Assembly: GCF_000210295.1 (NCBI RefSeq) | Contig: NC_026738.1 | Span: forward strand, 868,001-932,000 | Length of the DNA stretch: 64,000 nucleotides | Reading direction: 5' to 3' | Source: Trypanosoma brucei gambiense DAL972 | Lineage: Eukaryota > Euglenozoa > Kinetoplastea > Trypanosomatida > Trypanosomatidae | Part shown: piece after piece, positions 29,878 to 40,742 of the stretch | How positions within the stretch are numbered: the first letter of the stretch is position 1 | Layout: each line of letters opens with the position of its first letter | The notes under the pieces: generated by a model | Databases searched by the model: none | What the model was told of the DNA's origin: nothing | What the model saw: the letters and a program-made list of their open reading frames with translations, nothing else | Program-made: the position numbers and the translations under genes

Positions 29878-31331
29878 TTTCAGAGATTTGTAGGGGTTAG
29901 AGGAGAAGCAAGCCTTTAAAATTGTCTCTAGAATGTGTTTGCTTCCTCACACCCAGTTTACATTTCCTCTCCATACTGGAAGGCCCCGCAGGCGTATTGA
30001 ACCGTTCGCCTTCTATTCCTCTTTCCACTGTTTGATTGCTTGCTTATATGCTCAACTCGTGTGCCCCACTGCGTTGTTCAATTTTTCTTTTACCATTATG
30101 TTTCTCCAGCTGATGGTGTTGGTGCTCGTCGAGGTTTTGCCGTGTGGGGTACGAAGAAATTGCGGATGTGTTGTGTACGTTACCGTTGTTCTTGTTGTTG
30201 TGTTGGGGAGTGGGGAAGGCGTTTATTGGGAGAAAAAAGAAATGCCTCGAGCACGAGCCGTCTCGGCCCTGGAGCATATGCATCAAAAGGCTGATAATAT
30301 TAATATCTATGTGCATGAATGTACAAACAAGTGAAATTTATGCGCAATGAACAAAACCTCTGCATCGAAAGAATAGATCAATGGAGACCAATGGGTGTGA
30401 GAAGTGATGCAACTAGCGCGCGCATGCACAACCCTACAAGTTTCTTTTCGTTGGATAACTATCCGAGCGAAGTGAGGTATGAATAAATAAATGCATATAT
30501 AGAGAAAGGAGAGGGAAATAATATTGGGCAAGTGATGAGGGCTGAGAATTTCGTTCGTGCGCGTTGAAGAGAGAAAGAGTTGGTTGCATCTTTTCTCACC
30601 ACGTAGACATTTTTCCTTTTTTTTTTGTTTGCCTCTGAATATTGAATTTTGCTTCGTTTCGCCTGTGCGAGCGTGTGATCATACTGCTGGAAGTGCCATG
30701 GTGCCGACTATATATAGTTTCGTTATGTTCCAACCCCTCCCCATTGCATCAATATTTGCTCCGTCCACTGATCTTAACATGGTGAACAATGGCAAATGTT
30801 GCGGATGGCACTGATGGAGAGGTGATTAGTGGTCGCGGGTGGAAATGGTTTGACAGAAAAGGTGGAACATCAGAAGAAAAAAGTCGCAGTTTTCAAAGAA
30901 AAAGCTGTCATGAGGACCATACGCCCCTTGCCAAAGTACATACGAAACCCGTTTCTCTGTTTCGCATTCTTCTTTTTCTTCCTTTTTCAAGATACATCAA
31001 AAAGGTTTCTTTCCTCTTGGTCTGTTTTTGTGCAATGTTCCTCTGTGTAAGTTTGTCCCTTCCGTTTTCCGACACTGATTTACCGACAGCGCCCTTTTCT
31101 TCTTCCCTACTTCATATGCGTACGCTTGTGCGCGTTTTCGCCCACCGTGACAGGCACAAAGGAAGTGGAACTCATTGGAGTTTTGTTACTTGGCTGTTAT
31201 CAACGTAGCCATACGAGTGCGGCACCGCTACCGGCGCCGTTATAAGGCGTAATACTACGGCAGGCTGTTGCGCAGAAGGAAGGCGCATTGAAGTGGAGAA
31301 CCAAAACATCGTTTGATCAAACGTGGATTGA
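29878..31331. other. Long intergenic region (1.45 kb)
   Basis: Open frames of 133 aa (29933-30334) and 139 aa (30789-31208) exist but look like translated UTR. Pyrimidine tracts at about 30955-31060 and 31090-31112 are followed by AG at 31152-31153, the probable acceptor for the gene at 31332. This region is probably mostly a long IFT121 3' UTR. Confidence 0.5.
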
Positions 31332-31928
31332 ATGCTACGTCGAACGCGTTTTATTTGTGTGGGCGCGAAGCAGTTCTTTAGGACAGATGGCCAACCGTAT
31401 CAACCGTACACAATAAAGTCACTCTTCCTTTTTGGCTTTATTGCCTCTACGGCATTCCTTTCTGTTTTCACCGTGAAGGAAACGAAAAAGGCTGGGCCAC
31501 TGGAGCTTCCCGATGAGCTTGAGGACGAGCGGCGCCGGAGGAATGACCCTCGACGACCGCCCTGGCCGCTGCTGCATCAACGCAGTGTTCTTTTGCGAGA
31601 GGGGAAGGTACCACACGACGACCTTCTACTTCTGTGGGAACAAACACGCCATTATTATCCTGCAGACTGGCTCGTGCCTCTAGAGATAACACAGGTATTG
31701 AAGTACACAAGCGGGGCGTACTTGCAAAATTATGTACCGGATCCCGACCAGTTGCGTAAGGAGGTACTGATGCAACTGTTGAATATTCAGTATGGACGGG
31801 TGAGGGACCCTAATGGGGGTAGACTCAACCGAGATGTGAAGGAAATTATCGCAATGGCAATTGAGGATTTGGAGAACATGGACCTCAGTCCCGGTACAGA
31901 ACCGGCGCTAGTGCCGACGCACACCTAA
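31332..31928 (+). CDS. Small mitochondrial-type single-pass membrane protein
   Basis: The product is 198 aa and not recognised as a named family. The start MLRRTRFICVGAKQFFRT is basic and presequence-like. One hydrophobic segment follows at about 30-47 (LFLFGFIASTAFLSVFTV). The rest is soluble: a charged linker (LPDELEDERRRRNDPRRPPWP, about 58-78), then a helical segment with LLLLWEQTRHYYPADWLVPLEITQVLKY (about 97-124). The layout (presequence, one transmembrane helix, about 150-residue soluble domain) is typical of kinetoplastid accessory subunits of respiratory complexes. A complex IV association is a weak recollection only and not claimed. Confidence 0.72.
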   Translation: MLRRTRFICVGAKQFFRTDGQPYQPYTIKSLFLFGFIASTAFLSVFTVKETKKAGPLELPDELEDERRRRNDPRRPPWPLLHQRSVLLREGKVPHDDLLLLWEQTRHYYPADWLVPLEITQVLKYTSGAYLQNYVPDPDQLRKEVLMQLLNIQYGRVRDPNGGRLNRDVKEIIAMAIEDLENMDLSPGTEPALVPTHT

Positions 31929-32840
31929 GCGCGGAGTGCAAACAAAAAAAACAGCAACACAAAGTGAGAGTTACGTAGTGTTTTCCTCTTTTTTTTTTTT
32001 TCGGTTCCTTGTCACTGAAACTTATACATGTTACTTTCCCCCCTTTTTGACTTAAATGCCGGACGTCTTGTGGTCGAGTGTCATTTTTTTTTCTTTTCGT
32101 GATTACATGACCATGTTTTGTAGCTTGACCCCTCTTTATCCATCTCGATGTGGATGTGTTGGACTCTATCAAAACTGGGTGTGGTGAAGATCACTGATTA
32201 TGGAGTGTGAATGGCGATTTCACCTTGAAGGCTCAAACACGGTGCTCATTTCCATCGGTTGGGTTCCGCTGCCCAGTGGGCACATGTGCTGCTGCGCAGG
32301 TGGGTGGAGCCACGGGACACTGACGATATGATGATAAATGTTGTTAAGAAGAAGAGGAGGAAGCGGGGCACAGTTGGAGGCACGACCTTTTTTGTTTTGC
32401 AGTTCGAAACTCGACCATTTTGGTAAAGAGCCCGCAGCTGAAAAGCTAAATGGGCTGAGTGACCGGTATCAAGTCTAGTTAATTATTACTGTTGCCACTT
32501 TTTGGGGAATAAAATTACGCGATTTCGGTGCTACCGTCGTTGAGCGCCTAAGAGCGGGCGAGATGTTGGGAAAGGTGTGCACGGGGTTATTTTTTCGAAG
32601 TTTGTTTGGTGGTAGATATTTTGCGTCTCCTTTTAGAGGTTGTTTCTGTCTCTGCCTTTGTGGGCTCTCTACTTTTATTGCTCTTTTTTTTTCCGTTCTG
32701 ATCTTTCGTTTAACCTGGTCATCATGCATTGAAGTGTTGACAAGCCGGTGACCAAAGAGGCAGGCTACGGAAAGCTGGAGAATAGCTGGCTATCACAGTA
32801 GCAGTGGCCAAAAAAAAAGTTGTAAGGCGTATACTATATC
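31929..32840. other. Intergenic region with splice acceptor for PARP
   Basis: No gene is seen in 912 bases. A pyrimidine-rich tract at about 32630-32716 is followed by AG at 32733-32734, giving a PARP 5' UTR of about 106 bases. Confidence 0.55.
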
Positions 32841-34562
32841 ATGGCGGCTAAAGGAAAGTCAACACAAAGGCGTTCTGCCACCGGTGGTGCTAATTCCAAA
32901 GGTGCTTCCGCTAAAACTTCTCCAGTAAAGAAGTCAACAGCGAGAAAAGGGCAGCAAAAGACAACCAAGAAAACACCTGTGGTAACCAAGCCAGTGCCTA
33001 CCAAAAAAACTGCGGCGGCGGGGGTGAAAAAGAAAGTTGATGCTGCTGTAACCACGCAAGCGCCGGTGACAGGGGGGAAGCGGGAGCGATTTCTTCGAAA
33101 GGGACGCGGCGTTGTCGACGTGCACTCGGGCAAAGTGGACACTTGCCATGTGTACGAGAGAGACGGCACCGTGTTTCAGTTTACACTGAATCAAACAAAC
33201 ATATCGAGTAATAACAATAAGTTCTACATAACTCAACTACTTGAGGATGACGCGCGCAAAAATTACTTTATCTTTGCGCGGTGGGGCCGTGTGGGCGCTG
33301 TGGGGCAATACATGTTGGACCCGTACTTGGATGCGCGCAGTGCGGAGCAGGACTTTTGTTCCAAGTTCCGAGAGAAGACACGCAATGACTGGGTCGACCG
33401 TGGACGTTTCAAAAAGGTTCCCGGGAAGTATGAGTACATGGAGGTTGACTATGGGGAAGATGATGACGATGACGCTGGTGGGGAAAAGCCGGGGAAGAAG
33501 AAAAAAGCGGAGAAACCGGTGAGAGAGTCAAAGTTACCCAAAGAAGTTCAAGATTTGATGCGACTCATTGGGTGCAGGGAGTCGATGTCGCAGGTGCTCC
33601 GAGAGCTGGAGGTGGACACCGAACGAATGCCATTGGGGAAAATATCGAAGGCACAAATCCTGCGCGCCTACGAAGTACTGAAGGAAATCGAGAAGAAACT
33701 TAAGCGGCCACTGAAACAACTGGAGGAACTGTCCAGCCGCTTTTATACGCTAATACCTCATGCGTTTGGCACCAGGCGGCCTCCAATCATCAATACAGTT
33801 GATGTGGTTCGGGAGAAAAGGGAGATGCTGGAAACACTGGCTGAGTTGGAGGTTGCGTCAACACTCGTGGACATGAAAGACGATGAGGCCTTGCATCCGT
33901 TGGACAATATCTACAGAAAGATGAAGTGTGCGATCCAGCCACTAAAACCGCAAAGCGAGGTATACAAACGTATTGTCCAGTATGTTCGCAACACTCAAGG
34001 ACCTACCCACGACGCATATACCCTTCAGGTGGTGGAAGTCTTTACACTGCGGCGGGAGGACGAGGAGGAGCGATACAAACCGTTCAAGAAAATGGACAAT
34101 CGCCAAATGCTGTGGCACGGCTCACGTATTACAAACTTCCTTGGTATCCTTTCACAAGGGCTTCGGATCGCACCTCCGGAGGCTCCCTGCACTGGATATA
34201 TGTTTGGGAAGGGGATATACCTCTCCGATGTGTGCTCCAAGTCTGCGAATTATTGCCATCCACCACGTGACACTAATACGGGCCTTTTGCTACTCTGTGA
34301 AGTAGCACTAGGGAAGCAGAAGGAGTATGAAAATGCACACTACATGTTAGAACCAGAGAAAGGAACAAACTCCACCAAGGGTGTTGGACGCATGTATCCC
34401 GATCCTAAAGGGGCGGAAGTTGTGAAAGGTGTGCTGTGGCCAAAGGGATGCATCAAGGAGGATTCGCGCCCCACTTCTTTAATATACCCTGAACACATCA
34501 TATATGACGTCCGTCAGTGCGTGTTGAGGTATCTAGTTCGTGTTTCTTTTGAGTATAAATAG
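32841..34562 (+). CDS. PARP: Poly(ADP-ribose) polymerase
   Basis: The product is 573 aa. Residues 1-90 are Lys/Ala/Thr-rich and histone-tail-like; no zinc fingers are present. A WGR domain covers about 97-204, with WGR at 148-150. An acidic/lysine linker (EDDDDDAGGEKPGKKKK, about 206-222) precedes the helical PARP regulatory domain (about 229-360). The catalytic domain (about 370-573) keeps the H-Y-E triad: H426 in LWHGSR, Y460 in GKGIYLSD and E551 in PEHIIYD, so polymer-forming activity is expected. The enzyme uses NAD+ to build poly(ADP-ribose) after DNA damage. Its layout resembles DNA-dependent PARP1-3 without the zinc-finger half; trypanosomatids usually have one such PARP. Confidence 0.96.
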   Translation: MAAKGKSTQRRSATGGANSKGASAKTSPVKKSTARKGQQKTTKKTPVVTKPVPTKKTAAAGVKKKVDAAVTTQAPVTGGKRERFLRKGRGVVDVHSGKVDTCHVYERDGTVFQFTLNQTNISSNNNKFYITQLLEDDARKNYFIFARWGRVGAVGQYMLDPYLDARSAEQDFCSKFREKTRNDWVDRGRFKKVPGKYEYMEVDYGEDDDDDAGGEKPGKKKKAEKPVRESKLPKEVQDLMRLIGCRESMSQVLRELEVDTERMPLGKISKAQILRAYEVLKEIEKKLKRPLKQLEELSSRFYTLIPHAFGTRRPPIINTVDVVREKREMLETLAELEVASTLVDMKDDEALHPLDNIYRKMKCAIQPLKPQSEVYKRIVQYVRNTQGPTHDAYTLQVVEVFTLRREDEEERYKPFKKMDNRQMLWHGSRITNFLGILSQGLRIAPPEAPCTGYMFGKGIYLSDVCSKSANYCHPPRDTNTGLLLLCEVALGKQKEYENAHYMLEPEKGTNSTKGVGRMYPDPKGAEVVKGVLWPKGCIKEDSRPTSLIYPEHIIYDVRQCVLRYLVRVSFEYK

Positions 34563-35384
34563 TGGTTACACCGGTTTTGATAGGTGGGAGTTGCCATCAT
34601 CCCTTTCCTCTCTTCATTTTTATCTCGTGCTCTGGAGACAGGAGTGGACAGACTGCAGCCCAAAGTATAAAGAAGTTCAGGCGCCACGTGCATAACCTTG
34701 CGACTGCGGCCCCTTGCTCTTAACATCCCGAAGAAGAGAAGAATCTTGTGTTGGACGTCGCACATACCTTCGTTTTGTTTTCGTTTGCATTGTTACTTTC
34801 ATAATATTGTGTGCCAGGTTTTGACGATTGCGTATGACAAACCCCCAATAGTTTGTTCCCACCCTCGCTTCGTATCTATTTTTTTTTTGTATTTTTCACC
34901 TGACTTACAGTTCACACCCTTATGTCTTTGCATTGCCATCGGTGATGGTTTTATGTATGGCTAGCGGTGCCTAGCGTTGGCTTGTGAACGGGAGAGGGAG
35001 GTGTTTGCCCCATCCTCCCTAAATTATCCATCTAAACCGGCGTATGATGTTTTTTTGTTTTTAACTTTTTTCGGATTCTTTCATCATTCTGAACCACTGT
35101 AGGTGTCGTCTGCCTTATAGCATGCCTTATGTTGGGTGAGGATTTCCTAGTCTCTGTGGAGCACACAAAGTGCGCAGTGGCGCCAAAACTGTTGGCGGAA
35201 AGTGAGGAGGGTTGGCATAAGTGGTAAGTGATACTGGAAATGGCTAGAAGTTGAAAAAACACAGGAGATCTTTTCCCTCCTGATTAGTACTATTACTTAA
35301 CTTATTCAGTGCGTTTCCTTGTGATCGTTTACGCTTTTCATTTTCACCTTCTTGTGAATTGATCGAAAGATATATAGTTACAGG
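34563..35384. other. Intergenic region
   Basis: No gene is seen in 822 bases. A pyrimidine-rich tract at about 35310-35355 is followed by AG at 35368-35369, just 15 bases before the next ATG. Confidence 0.6.
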
Positions 35385-36389
35385 ATGGCGTCGGTTGTCA
35401 GCCCTCTGAAGGGGACTTCCGTCAATCTTCCCTGGAAATTGTTGGTTGCGGCTGCGCAACCATACCAAACACTTTCAGGCCCAGCGTTGTCAGTCAACTT
35501 TCTCCAGCAACCGACCCTTATGCCATTTCAGCAGTTTCCTCTTCATCACGCTGGCATCCCGGGATTGTACTTTCACTCACTCCTGCACAGCCTAGCTGAG
35601 TTTGCAACAACACCGCGGCCGGTGCGAGACAACCATGTGAAAATGCTGCATGCGCCAATGGAAGACTTCTGGCAGAGGGTTGGAGTTCTAAATTGTGCGT
35701 ATTACACGTTCTTTACGCCTTTTAGCGGACAGCATCCAGCACTTGGGGCTGTTGAATTGTCGTTATCGCCACAGCGCAAGCAAAGGGATGTGCGCTTAAC
35801 CCTTTACAATGGAGTGTACCAACCCATTGCCACAATGATATGCACAGGAGAAGCTGATGATCCTTCTTGCAACATTCCGTCGCAGCATGACGCTTTAGCG
35901 TGGCCGAAGCCGCATAGCTGTCTTGATGGAGATGCGTTTGGTGCGTCGCTAATTGGAAATGTGTCAAAGCTTTCCGATGGCTGCTTCATGCAGGAAGCAC
36001 TCTTTACAAACAGTAGTGAGTCTGAGGAGGACGTGGTGCCGCCGTGGCGGGTGGACAGGTGTGTAGCAGATTTCTGCCGTTCTCTAGCAGTGGCAGGATT
36101 CCTCGCACCGCATGTTCCTAGTGGAAAACAATGTCACTTTACCATCGTTGCTCAACAGACCTTGGCACATGATGATGTCATGAGTGGGGAATCGGTTGTT
36201 GTTGTGACTGCCGCCCCCCGTGTATTCGCCAAGTATCGAATGCCCCCGTGGCGTCATCAAATTGGTCTGCCTCTGTTTGGACCTGGTGTGTATCCGCTCT
36301 GTGTGGCACTTCGTGTGGAGATGAGGCAGAAGGGATACACGGTTAATTCGGGAACATACTTCCTTGTGGACACGGGGTTGAGTGTGTGA
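35385..36389 (+). CDS. Hypothetical protein, 334 aa
   Basis: I do not recognise the family. The ATG sits 15 bases after a good acceptor, which supports a real gene. The N-terminus (MASVVSPLKGTSVNLPWKLLVAAAQPYQ) has few acidic residues and could be a mitochondrial or membrane-proximal signal. There is no clear transmembrane helix. The chain looks globular, with evenly spread hydrophobic and aromatic residues (FWQRVGVLNCAYYTFFTPF, about 94-112; RMPPWRHQIGLPLFGPGVYPL, about 285-305). It has an acidic loop (SSESEEDVVPPWR, about 210-222) and a beta-rich C-terminus. Confidence 0.75.
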   Translation: MASVVSPLKGTSVNLPWKLLVAAAQPYQTLSGPALSVNFLQQPTLMPFQQFPLHHAGIPGLYFHSLLHSLAEFATTPRPVRDNHVKMLHAPMEDFWQRVGVLNCAYYTFFTPFSGQHPALGAVELSLSPQRKQRDVRLTLYNGVYQPIATMICTGEADDPSCNIPSQHDALAWPKPHSCLDGDAFGASLIGNVSKLSDGCFMQEALFTNSSESEEDVVPPWRVDRCVADFCRSLAVAGFLAPHVPSGKQCHFTIVAQQTLAHDDVMSGESVVVVTAAPRVFAKYRMPPWRHQIGLPLFGPGVYPLCVALRVEMRQKGYTVNSGTYFLVDTGLSV

Positions 36390-36935
36390 GGTGCGGTACG
36401 GTACGGGCATTGGCGCATGCACATGTGGGGGAATATGTGTGCAATTATCCGCAGGCGATTGTCACAGCCCCCCTTTTTTCCCACGTTCATGTCTTCATCT
36501 CTCAGTGCTCGTGTAATGACTGTGACTCGTAAACACTGTTCTCCGTTTTTATTTTAATTCTCTTTGTTACTCTCTTACGTAGGTGAAGTGCGGTCCCCTT
36601 CGTTTGATTGACTACTGGTGAGATTCGTATCGGCAAAATCAAGGGACTTGAAAGGAACTAGCAGAAGCAATTAGTGCAGAGGGTAGTGCACTCTTTCCAT
36701 TCAATTCTGGACATTTTTCTGCCTCAACACCCCACAGCAGGTTGCTTTGGGGTGTTGCTGTGTTACCGATAATCTCAGTGAGTAGAGTAGGAAGGAGGAG
36801 TATATACAGCGAAGGATACATTACATCGGATTCGGCACCCGCACGGAGCCAAATAGCAAATCATCACAAGAAAGGTGTTTGTAGGGGGAGGTACAACACA
36901 CCTGTAAAGTATTCGTTCATTAGGTGCTGTCCCCC
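36390..36935. other. Intergenic region
   Basis: No gene is seen. A pyrimidine tract at about 36539-36579 ends in AG at 36581-36582, giving a possible 5' UTR of about 350 bases for the next gene. Confidence 0.5.
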
Positions 36936-38552
36936 ATGGCTAAGAAAAAGAAGTCCAAACGGGGCGTAGAAGTAAAGGACATCAGCAACTTTCAGTATGG
37001 ATACCGTGCGGATTCGTCCAACGCGGTACGTACTCCTGTGGCAACTCGGAGAGTTCCTGTTGATCCTGCTGTTTTGAAACGCGCATACATTTTGCACAAC
37101 TTCCAGTTTGTGCTCCGGCATGACGCTCAGCAACTCAGAGCTGTCCCTGGTTTGCCGCAGAGGCCACACCAGGTAACTGAAGCCCTTCGACTGAGTGGTA
37201 CAACGCCCCCGTGGGATCTCATTATTGCAGTGGTGGCACGGGGGACGTGGGAGGAGTTTCACTGCCCGGTGTGCCTGGAGGAGCCACAGGCAGCGCGTAT
37301 CACGAGTTGTGGCCATGTCTTTTGCTTGGTTTGTGTACTGCAGTACATTTCTAGGCGAAAAGCGGAGAGCAAGCAGCGGACTTGTCCAGTGTGCAGCAAC
37401 TTTATTACCGTGGCCTCCCTACGGCCCTGTATGGTCAGGTTGGTAGAACCGCCATCCGTGGGTGCCAGGGCTTCTTTCACCATGCTGAAGCGTAAAGGAG
37501 ACTCTTGTATCTTGCTTCGGCAAGATGATCCCTGCTGGAAGGAAACGACTCTTACCGATGACGAACTCCGTCTTCCATTCTACGGTGAGCCGTCCGCAAC
37601 ATACAGTAGGTACGTCATCTCCACGGAAAGCGGCGAAGCTACATTGCGTGAGGACGAATGCACAGCAATAACGAGGCAAATAAGTATGCTTGAGGCGCAG
37701 CCAAGGCCGTTTACATCATTTGATGATGACTTACTTAAAAGGGCCGAAGACGCTCTCCGACTTACCCTGCAGGGAGTTCCACAGCAACAATCGGCGGGTG
37801 AATCTCGCTCTTCCCCTCCTCTTGCTCCTAAAACACCGGGTACGGAAACAAACATGGCTTATGAATTTTATGGGGAGACCGACGGGCAGGCGTATTACAT
37901 GCATCCCATCACATACAAAATGTTGTGTGTGGATGCTGAGGCCCGTAACTCGCCTCTCCGCAACGTTGTAGAGGCTCCGGTAGAGGAGATTACGACGTTT
38001 ACGCAGGACGAGGCATCCAGGAAACGCTACAGAGTTTTTGCTCACGTACCACTTCATGCAACAATAAAGTTGTGTCTTCTTGACCTGAGCGACATTGTTC
38101 TTGCGTCCACAATGAAGATTTTCGAACCAACACTTGCACGGCTGCGGAAGTCACGGCAACTTCGGGAATCGAGTATTAGCAGCAGTACCGAAGATTCTAC
38201 GTGGCAGGAGTACCTCCGACGCTACCGCACTGATTGGCGGGGTGAGGCAGAGAGAACTTTGGAGGATATGAGCCCGATGTCGGAATTTATGATGTCGGAG
38301 ATGTCTGCAGATTTCGAGCGTCTACCAGCACTTGAACTCTCCCCATCCGATGGTACTCCGCCCCTCGGTCCCGTGCCGCAAGCATCAGCGGGAAGGGAAA
38401 CACCCGGAGGAGGTTGCTGGAAGACCGGCAACTCTCTCCAGCTTTTCTCTTCACCTCCGGTGCGCCCCGTTGTGCCTACATGGGGTGGGCACGGCTTCAA
38501 TCCAAACAAACCATCGTCGAACGTGTCTCTAGCTGAGGGGCGGAAGAGGTAA
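36936..38552 (+). CDS. RING finger protein, RNF10 homologue
   Basis: The product is 538 aa; the frame opens at a GTG at 36924, and the first ATG is 36936. A basic start (MAKKKKSKRG) precedes a DISNFQYGYR motif, and LKRAYILHNFQFVLRHD (about 47-63) resembles the FLQANxxFVV segment before the RING in RNF10. A C3HC4 RING has C110, C113, C125, H127, C130, C133, C150 and C153. A second conserved module (about 307-390; FYGETDGQAYYMHPITYKML ... HVPLHATIKLCLLDL) also matches RNF10, whose similar segment reads YxxDGQxxxLHPxN. RNF10 acts on stalled 40S ribosomal subunits in animals and yeast (Mag2), ubiquitinating uS3 and uS5. A ribosome-linked E3 role is therefore plausible here. The C-terminus is disordered and proline-rich. 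Confidence 0.85.
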   Translation: MAKKKKSKRGVEVKDISNFQYGYRADSSNAVRTPVATRRVPVDPAVLKRAYILHNFQFVLRHDAQQLRAVPGLPQRPHQVTEALRLSGTTPPWDLIIAVVARGTWEEFHCPVCLEEPQAARITSCGHVFCLVCVLQYISRRKAESKQRTCPVCSNFITVASLRPCMVRLVEPPSVGARASFTMLKRKGDSCILLRQDDPCWKETTLTDDELRLPFYGEPSATYSRYVISTESGEATLREDECTAITRQISMLEAQPRPFTSFDDDLLKRAEDALRLTLQGVPQQQSAGESRSSPPLAPKTPGTETNMAYEFYGETDGQAYYMHPITYKMLCVDAEARNSPLRNVVEAPVEEITTFTQDEASRKRYRVFAHVPLHATIKLCLLDLSDIVLASTMKIFEPTLARLRKSRQLRESSISSSTEDSTWQEYLRRYRTDWRGEAERTLEDMSPMSEFMMSEMSADFERLPALELSPSDGTPPLGPVPQASAGRETPGGGCWKTGNSLQLFSSPPVRPVVPTWGGHGFNPNKPSSNVSLAEGRKR

Positions 38553-39266
38553 CATGAAGGGCTGCAATATTTTATTGGGGCGTGCATTTCCGTAAAAAGA
38601 AAAAAAAAATTAAATCAAGTAATGCCAATAACACATTTCTGTGGCGCAGTTATATGGTTGCCGAGGAAAAGAGGCATAGAGCTAAAGATGCCCTCCACAC
38701 ACACACACACACACACACGTATACATATATATTTATATATATATACGTATATGTGTGCGGATCGTTCCCCCCTCTTCACCTAACTTCAGTGGATAAGTGT
38801 GAGGAAAGCAGGGGAAAGGACGGTGAAGTAGATACTTCATGTATACAGCATGGGTTGGCACTGCCTTCGGAAGATATATGGCTGGAAGCTGGGCGTGGAA
38901 GAGTAAGTTAAGTGAGACCGCGCACCGGATCCTGTCTGCTCCATGGGAAGGATGAATGTGGTTGCGTTAGTTCGCCCAGGTGTGAGGAGAGGGGCTGTTT
39001 GCCATTTTCCTTTTGATCGATCACCGCTCGATGGTGTTTTCTTTGCAGCAAGTGGTTGTGTTTTACACTTTGAGCCACGTTTCAAAGAATGCAAATTGTT
39101 TTTGCTTTTCTTCATCCTTCCTCATTTCCCTCTCCAATTTGGGTTATTTCTTATTACGCTTTTTACCCTTTAAATTTGTACGCCACGCAAAACCTTCCGG
39201 AACCGGAGTGGCGAAGGAAACCGTTTGTGTTACAAGCGATCTTGATTGTTTAGCATACCATGCGAG
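38553..39266. other. Intergenic region with CA and TA repeats
   Basis: No gene is seen. It contains adjacent (CA)n and (TA)n runs in the 3' UTR, then a pyrimidine-rich stretch at about 39090-39178. The first AG after that is near 39207-39208. Confidence 0.55.
38696..38752. repeat. Compound (CA)n then (TA)n repeat
   Basis: CA runs from 38696 to 38718, followed by an imperfect TA-rich run to about 38752. Confidence 0.9.
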
Positions 39267-40271
39267 ATGTGGGGACCAAACCAGGAGGTAGCGCACCCGC
39301 GACACGACGGCAAAACATTCTACCTCCCATCAACTAGTGCGGCGGGTGCTGCTGCTCTCGGTGCTTCCCTACTGCCGCATAGTAACTTGGTTTGTGCGCC
39401 ATTGAATCCTCACATAGCGCGGGAACCAGTGGATACTGCAACCGGGGATGGTGATGGGACAGTTCGTGCTTTACTCACACGATTCCGTATTGAGAACGAG
39501 CGACTTCGTGATCAGGTAAAGGCGCACGTGGTGCAAGAAGCTCTCCTTACGCAGCGTTTGCAGGAGTTAAGTGCAAGAAACACAGCGCTCCACCTACAGG
39601 ATTTCCGAAAGAGGGATAACGACGTTGTAGTGGAGAAACTGAAGAAGCAACTGGAGGTGAAGGAGATGGAGGTGCGTGCACTGCAACTTCAAGTTGGAGA
39701 GTTAAATGGTCGTATTTCAGCCTACGAGGAGGCTATTTCGCGCCCCGACCACCCCCAGGGTCTTTCTGCAAATTCGATGGATCGCGTGCGGGAGCTCATT
39801 TGTGAAGCTTTGAGCAGTGCAGGTTTTTTGACACGCGTCGCGAATGCGGTGGAGCACTGCCACCCTTCAACACACGAGGTAACAGATTGCCCCCGCTCAG
39901 TTGAAGAGTGCACTAATCATTGTCTCCAGGCTGCTATGCGCGGGAATAAGGAATTGCCTGGTGAAACAGCGGCGCGTGGTCACCATGTGTCTTGTGAGGA
40001 GCTCGCTTCTGCCCTTCGTGAGGAGGTTTTGTTTTGCGAAACGGTAGCGGTTCGTGTGGCCGCAAAGCTGTTCATGGAACGTTCGTCAGCGGATTCCTCT
40101 GCGAAGGCTGATCGTGGAACTGGTTTGCAGCATCAGGAGGAGTCCGCGCCTCCGCTTGCGAGGCCCACCGCCGAGTGTCCGCCGGAGGCGCATGAATTGC
40201 CGCAAAGTGACCGCCGGCCTCGCCGCAAGCCCGCCGCTCGACCCACCGTGGAGGATTGCGAAGTGCAGTGA
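39267..40271 (+). CDS. Coiled-coil hypothetical protein
   Basis: The product is 334 aa and not recognised. The frame reaches a TTG at 39246; the first ATG is 39267. A parallel coiled coil is evident at about 66-160 (VRALLTRFRIENERLRDQVKAHV and DVVVEKLKKQLEVKEMEVRALQLQVGELNGRISAYEEAI). A helical region follows at about 170-280 (VRELICEALSSAGFLTRVANAVE; LASALREEVLFCETVAVRVAAKLF). The tail is Pro/Arg-rich. In kinetoplastids such proteins are frequently basal-body, flagellar or cytoskeletal, but nothing specific is seen. Confidence 0.75.
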   Translation: MWGPNQEVAHPRHDGKTFYLPSTSAAGAAALGASLLPHSNLVCAPLNPHIAREPVDTATGDGDGTVRALLTRFRIENERLRDQVKAHVVQEALLTQRLQELSARNTALHLQDFRKRDNDVVVEKLKKQLEVKEMEVRALQLQVGELNGRISAYEEAISRPDHPQGLSANSMDRVRELICEALSSAGFLTRVANAVEHCHPSTHEVTDCPRSVEECTNHCLQAAMRGNKELPGETAARGHHVSCEELASALREEVLFCETVAVRVAAKLFMERSSADSSAKADRGTGLQHQEESAPPLARPTAECPPEAHELPQSDRRPRRKPAARPTVEDCEVQ

Positions 40272-40742
40272 AGTGCTTAATGATAGAAGAATATAGAAAA
40301 ACGCGTCTACCCAATGTGTTTCGGTGCAGACCTTACTCCCTTTCCATATGCCGCCCGCCCCTGTTGCCTTCACAGTGAGAAGGAGGGATGCATGTGACCC
40401 GTGTAACTCTTAGGATTGCATCTCCCCTTGCAACTGATGCTGGGAATGTACTGCCGTCGGATGGGGGGAGGAGGTGGACAACAATGCTGTCAGCGATGGC
40501 GGCGTTGACGTTTTTTTTTTTTTTTAAGCCCTCGTTAACTGTTATGTGGATTATTCTTTCTTCTTCCCATTTTTCTTTTTCTTATTCGACACATTATCGT
40601 GGTACAGAAAGAAGTAGCCGCATCAAAAAAGGTAACTCGACAGAGAGATAAGGCACTTCATTCTCCCGACTGGAATCGGTAAGAAAGGTACGAAAGCTAC
40701 TTAGCGGTTGCCACAGCAAGCTAAAAGCGGAGGTGTTACATC
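40272..40742. other. Intergenic region
   Basis: No gene is seen. A T tract lies near 40510-40525. A pyrimidine tract at about 40556-40588 is followed by AG at 40606-40607, about 136 bases before the next ATG. Confidence 0.55.

Noticed and set aside
29933..30334. 133-aa plus-strand open frame after IFT121
   Set aside because: Starts 55 bases after the IFT121 stop with no pyrimidine-tract acceptor between, low-complexity hydrophobic translation of pyrimidine-rich sequence; looks like 3' UTR.
30789..31208. 139-aa plus-strand open frame
   Set aside because: Its second half translates the pyrimidine tracts that serve the gene at 31332, and the predicted acceptor at 31153 lies inside it.
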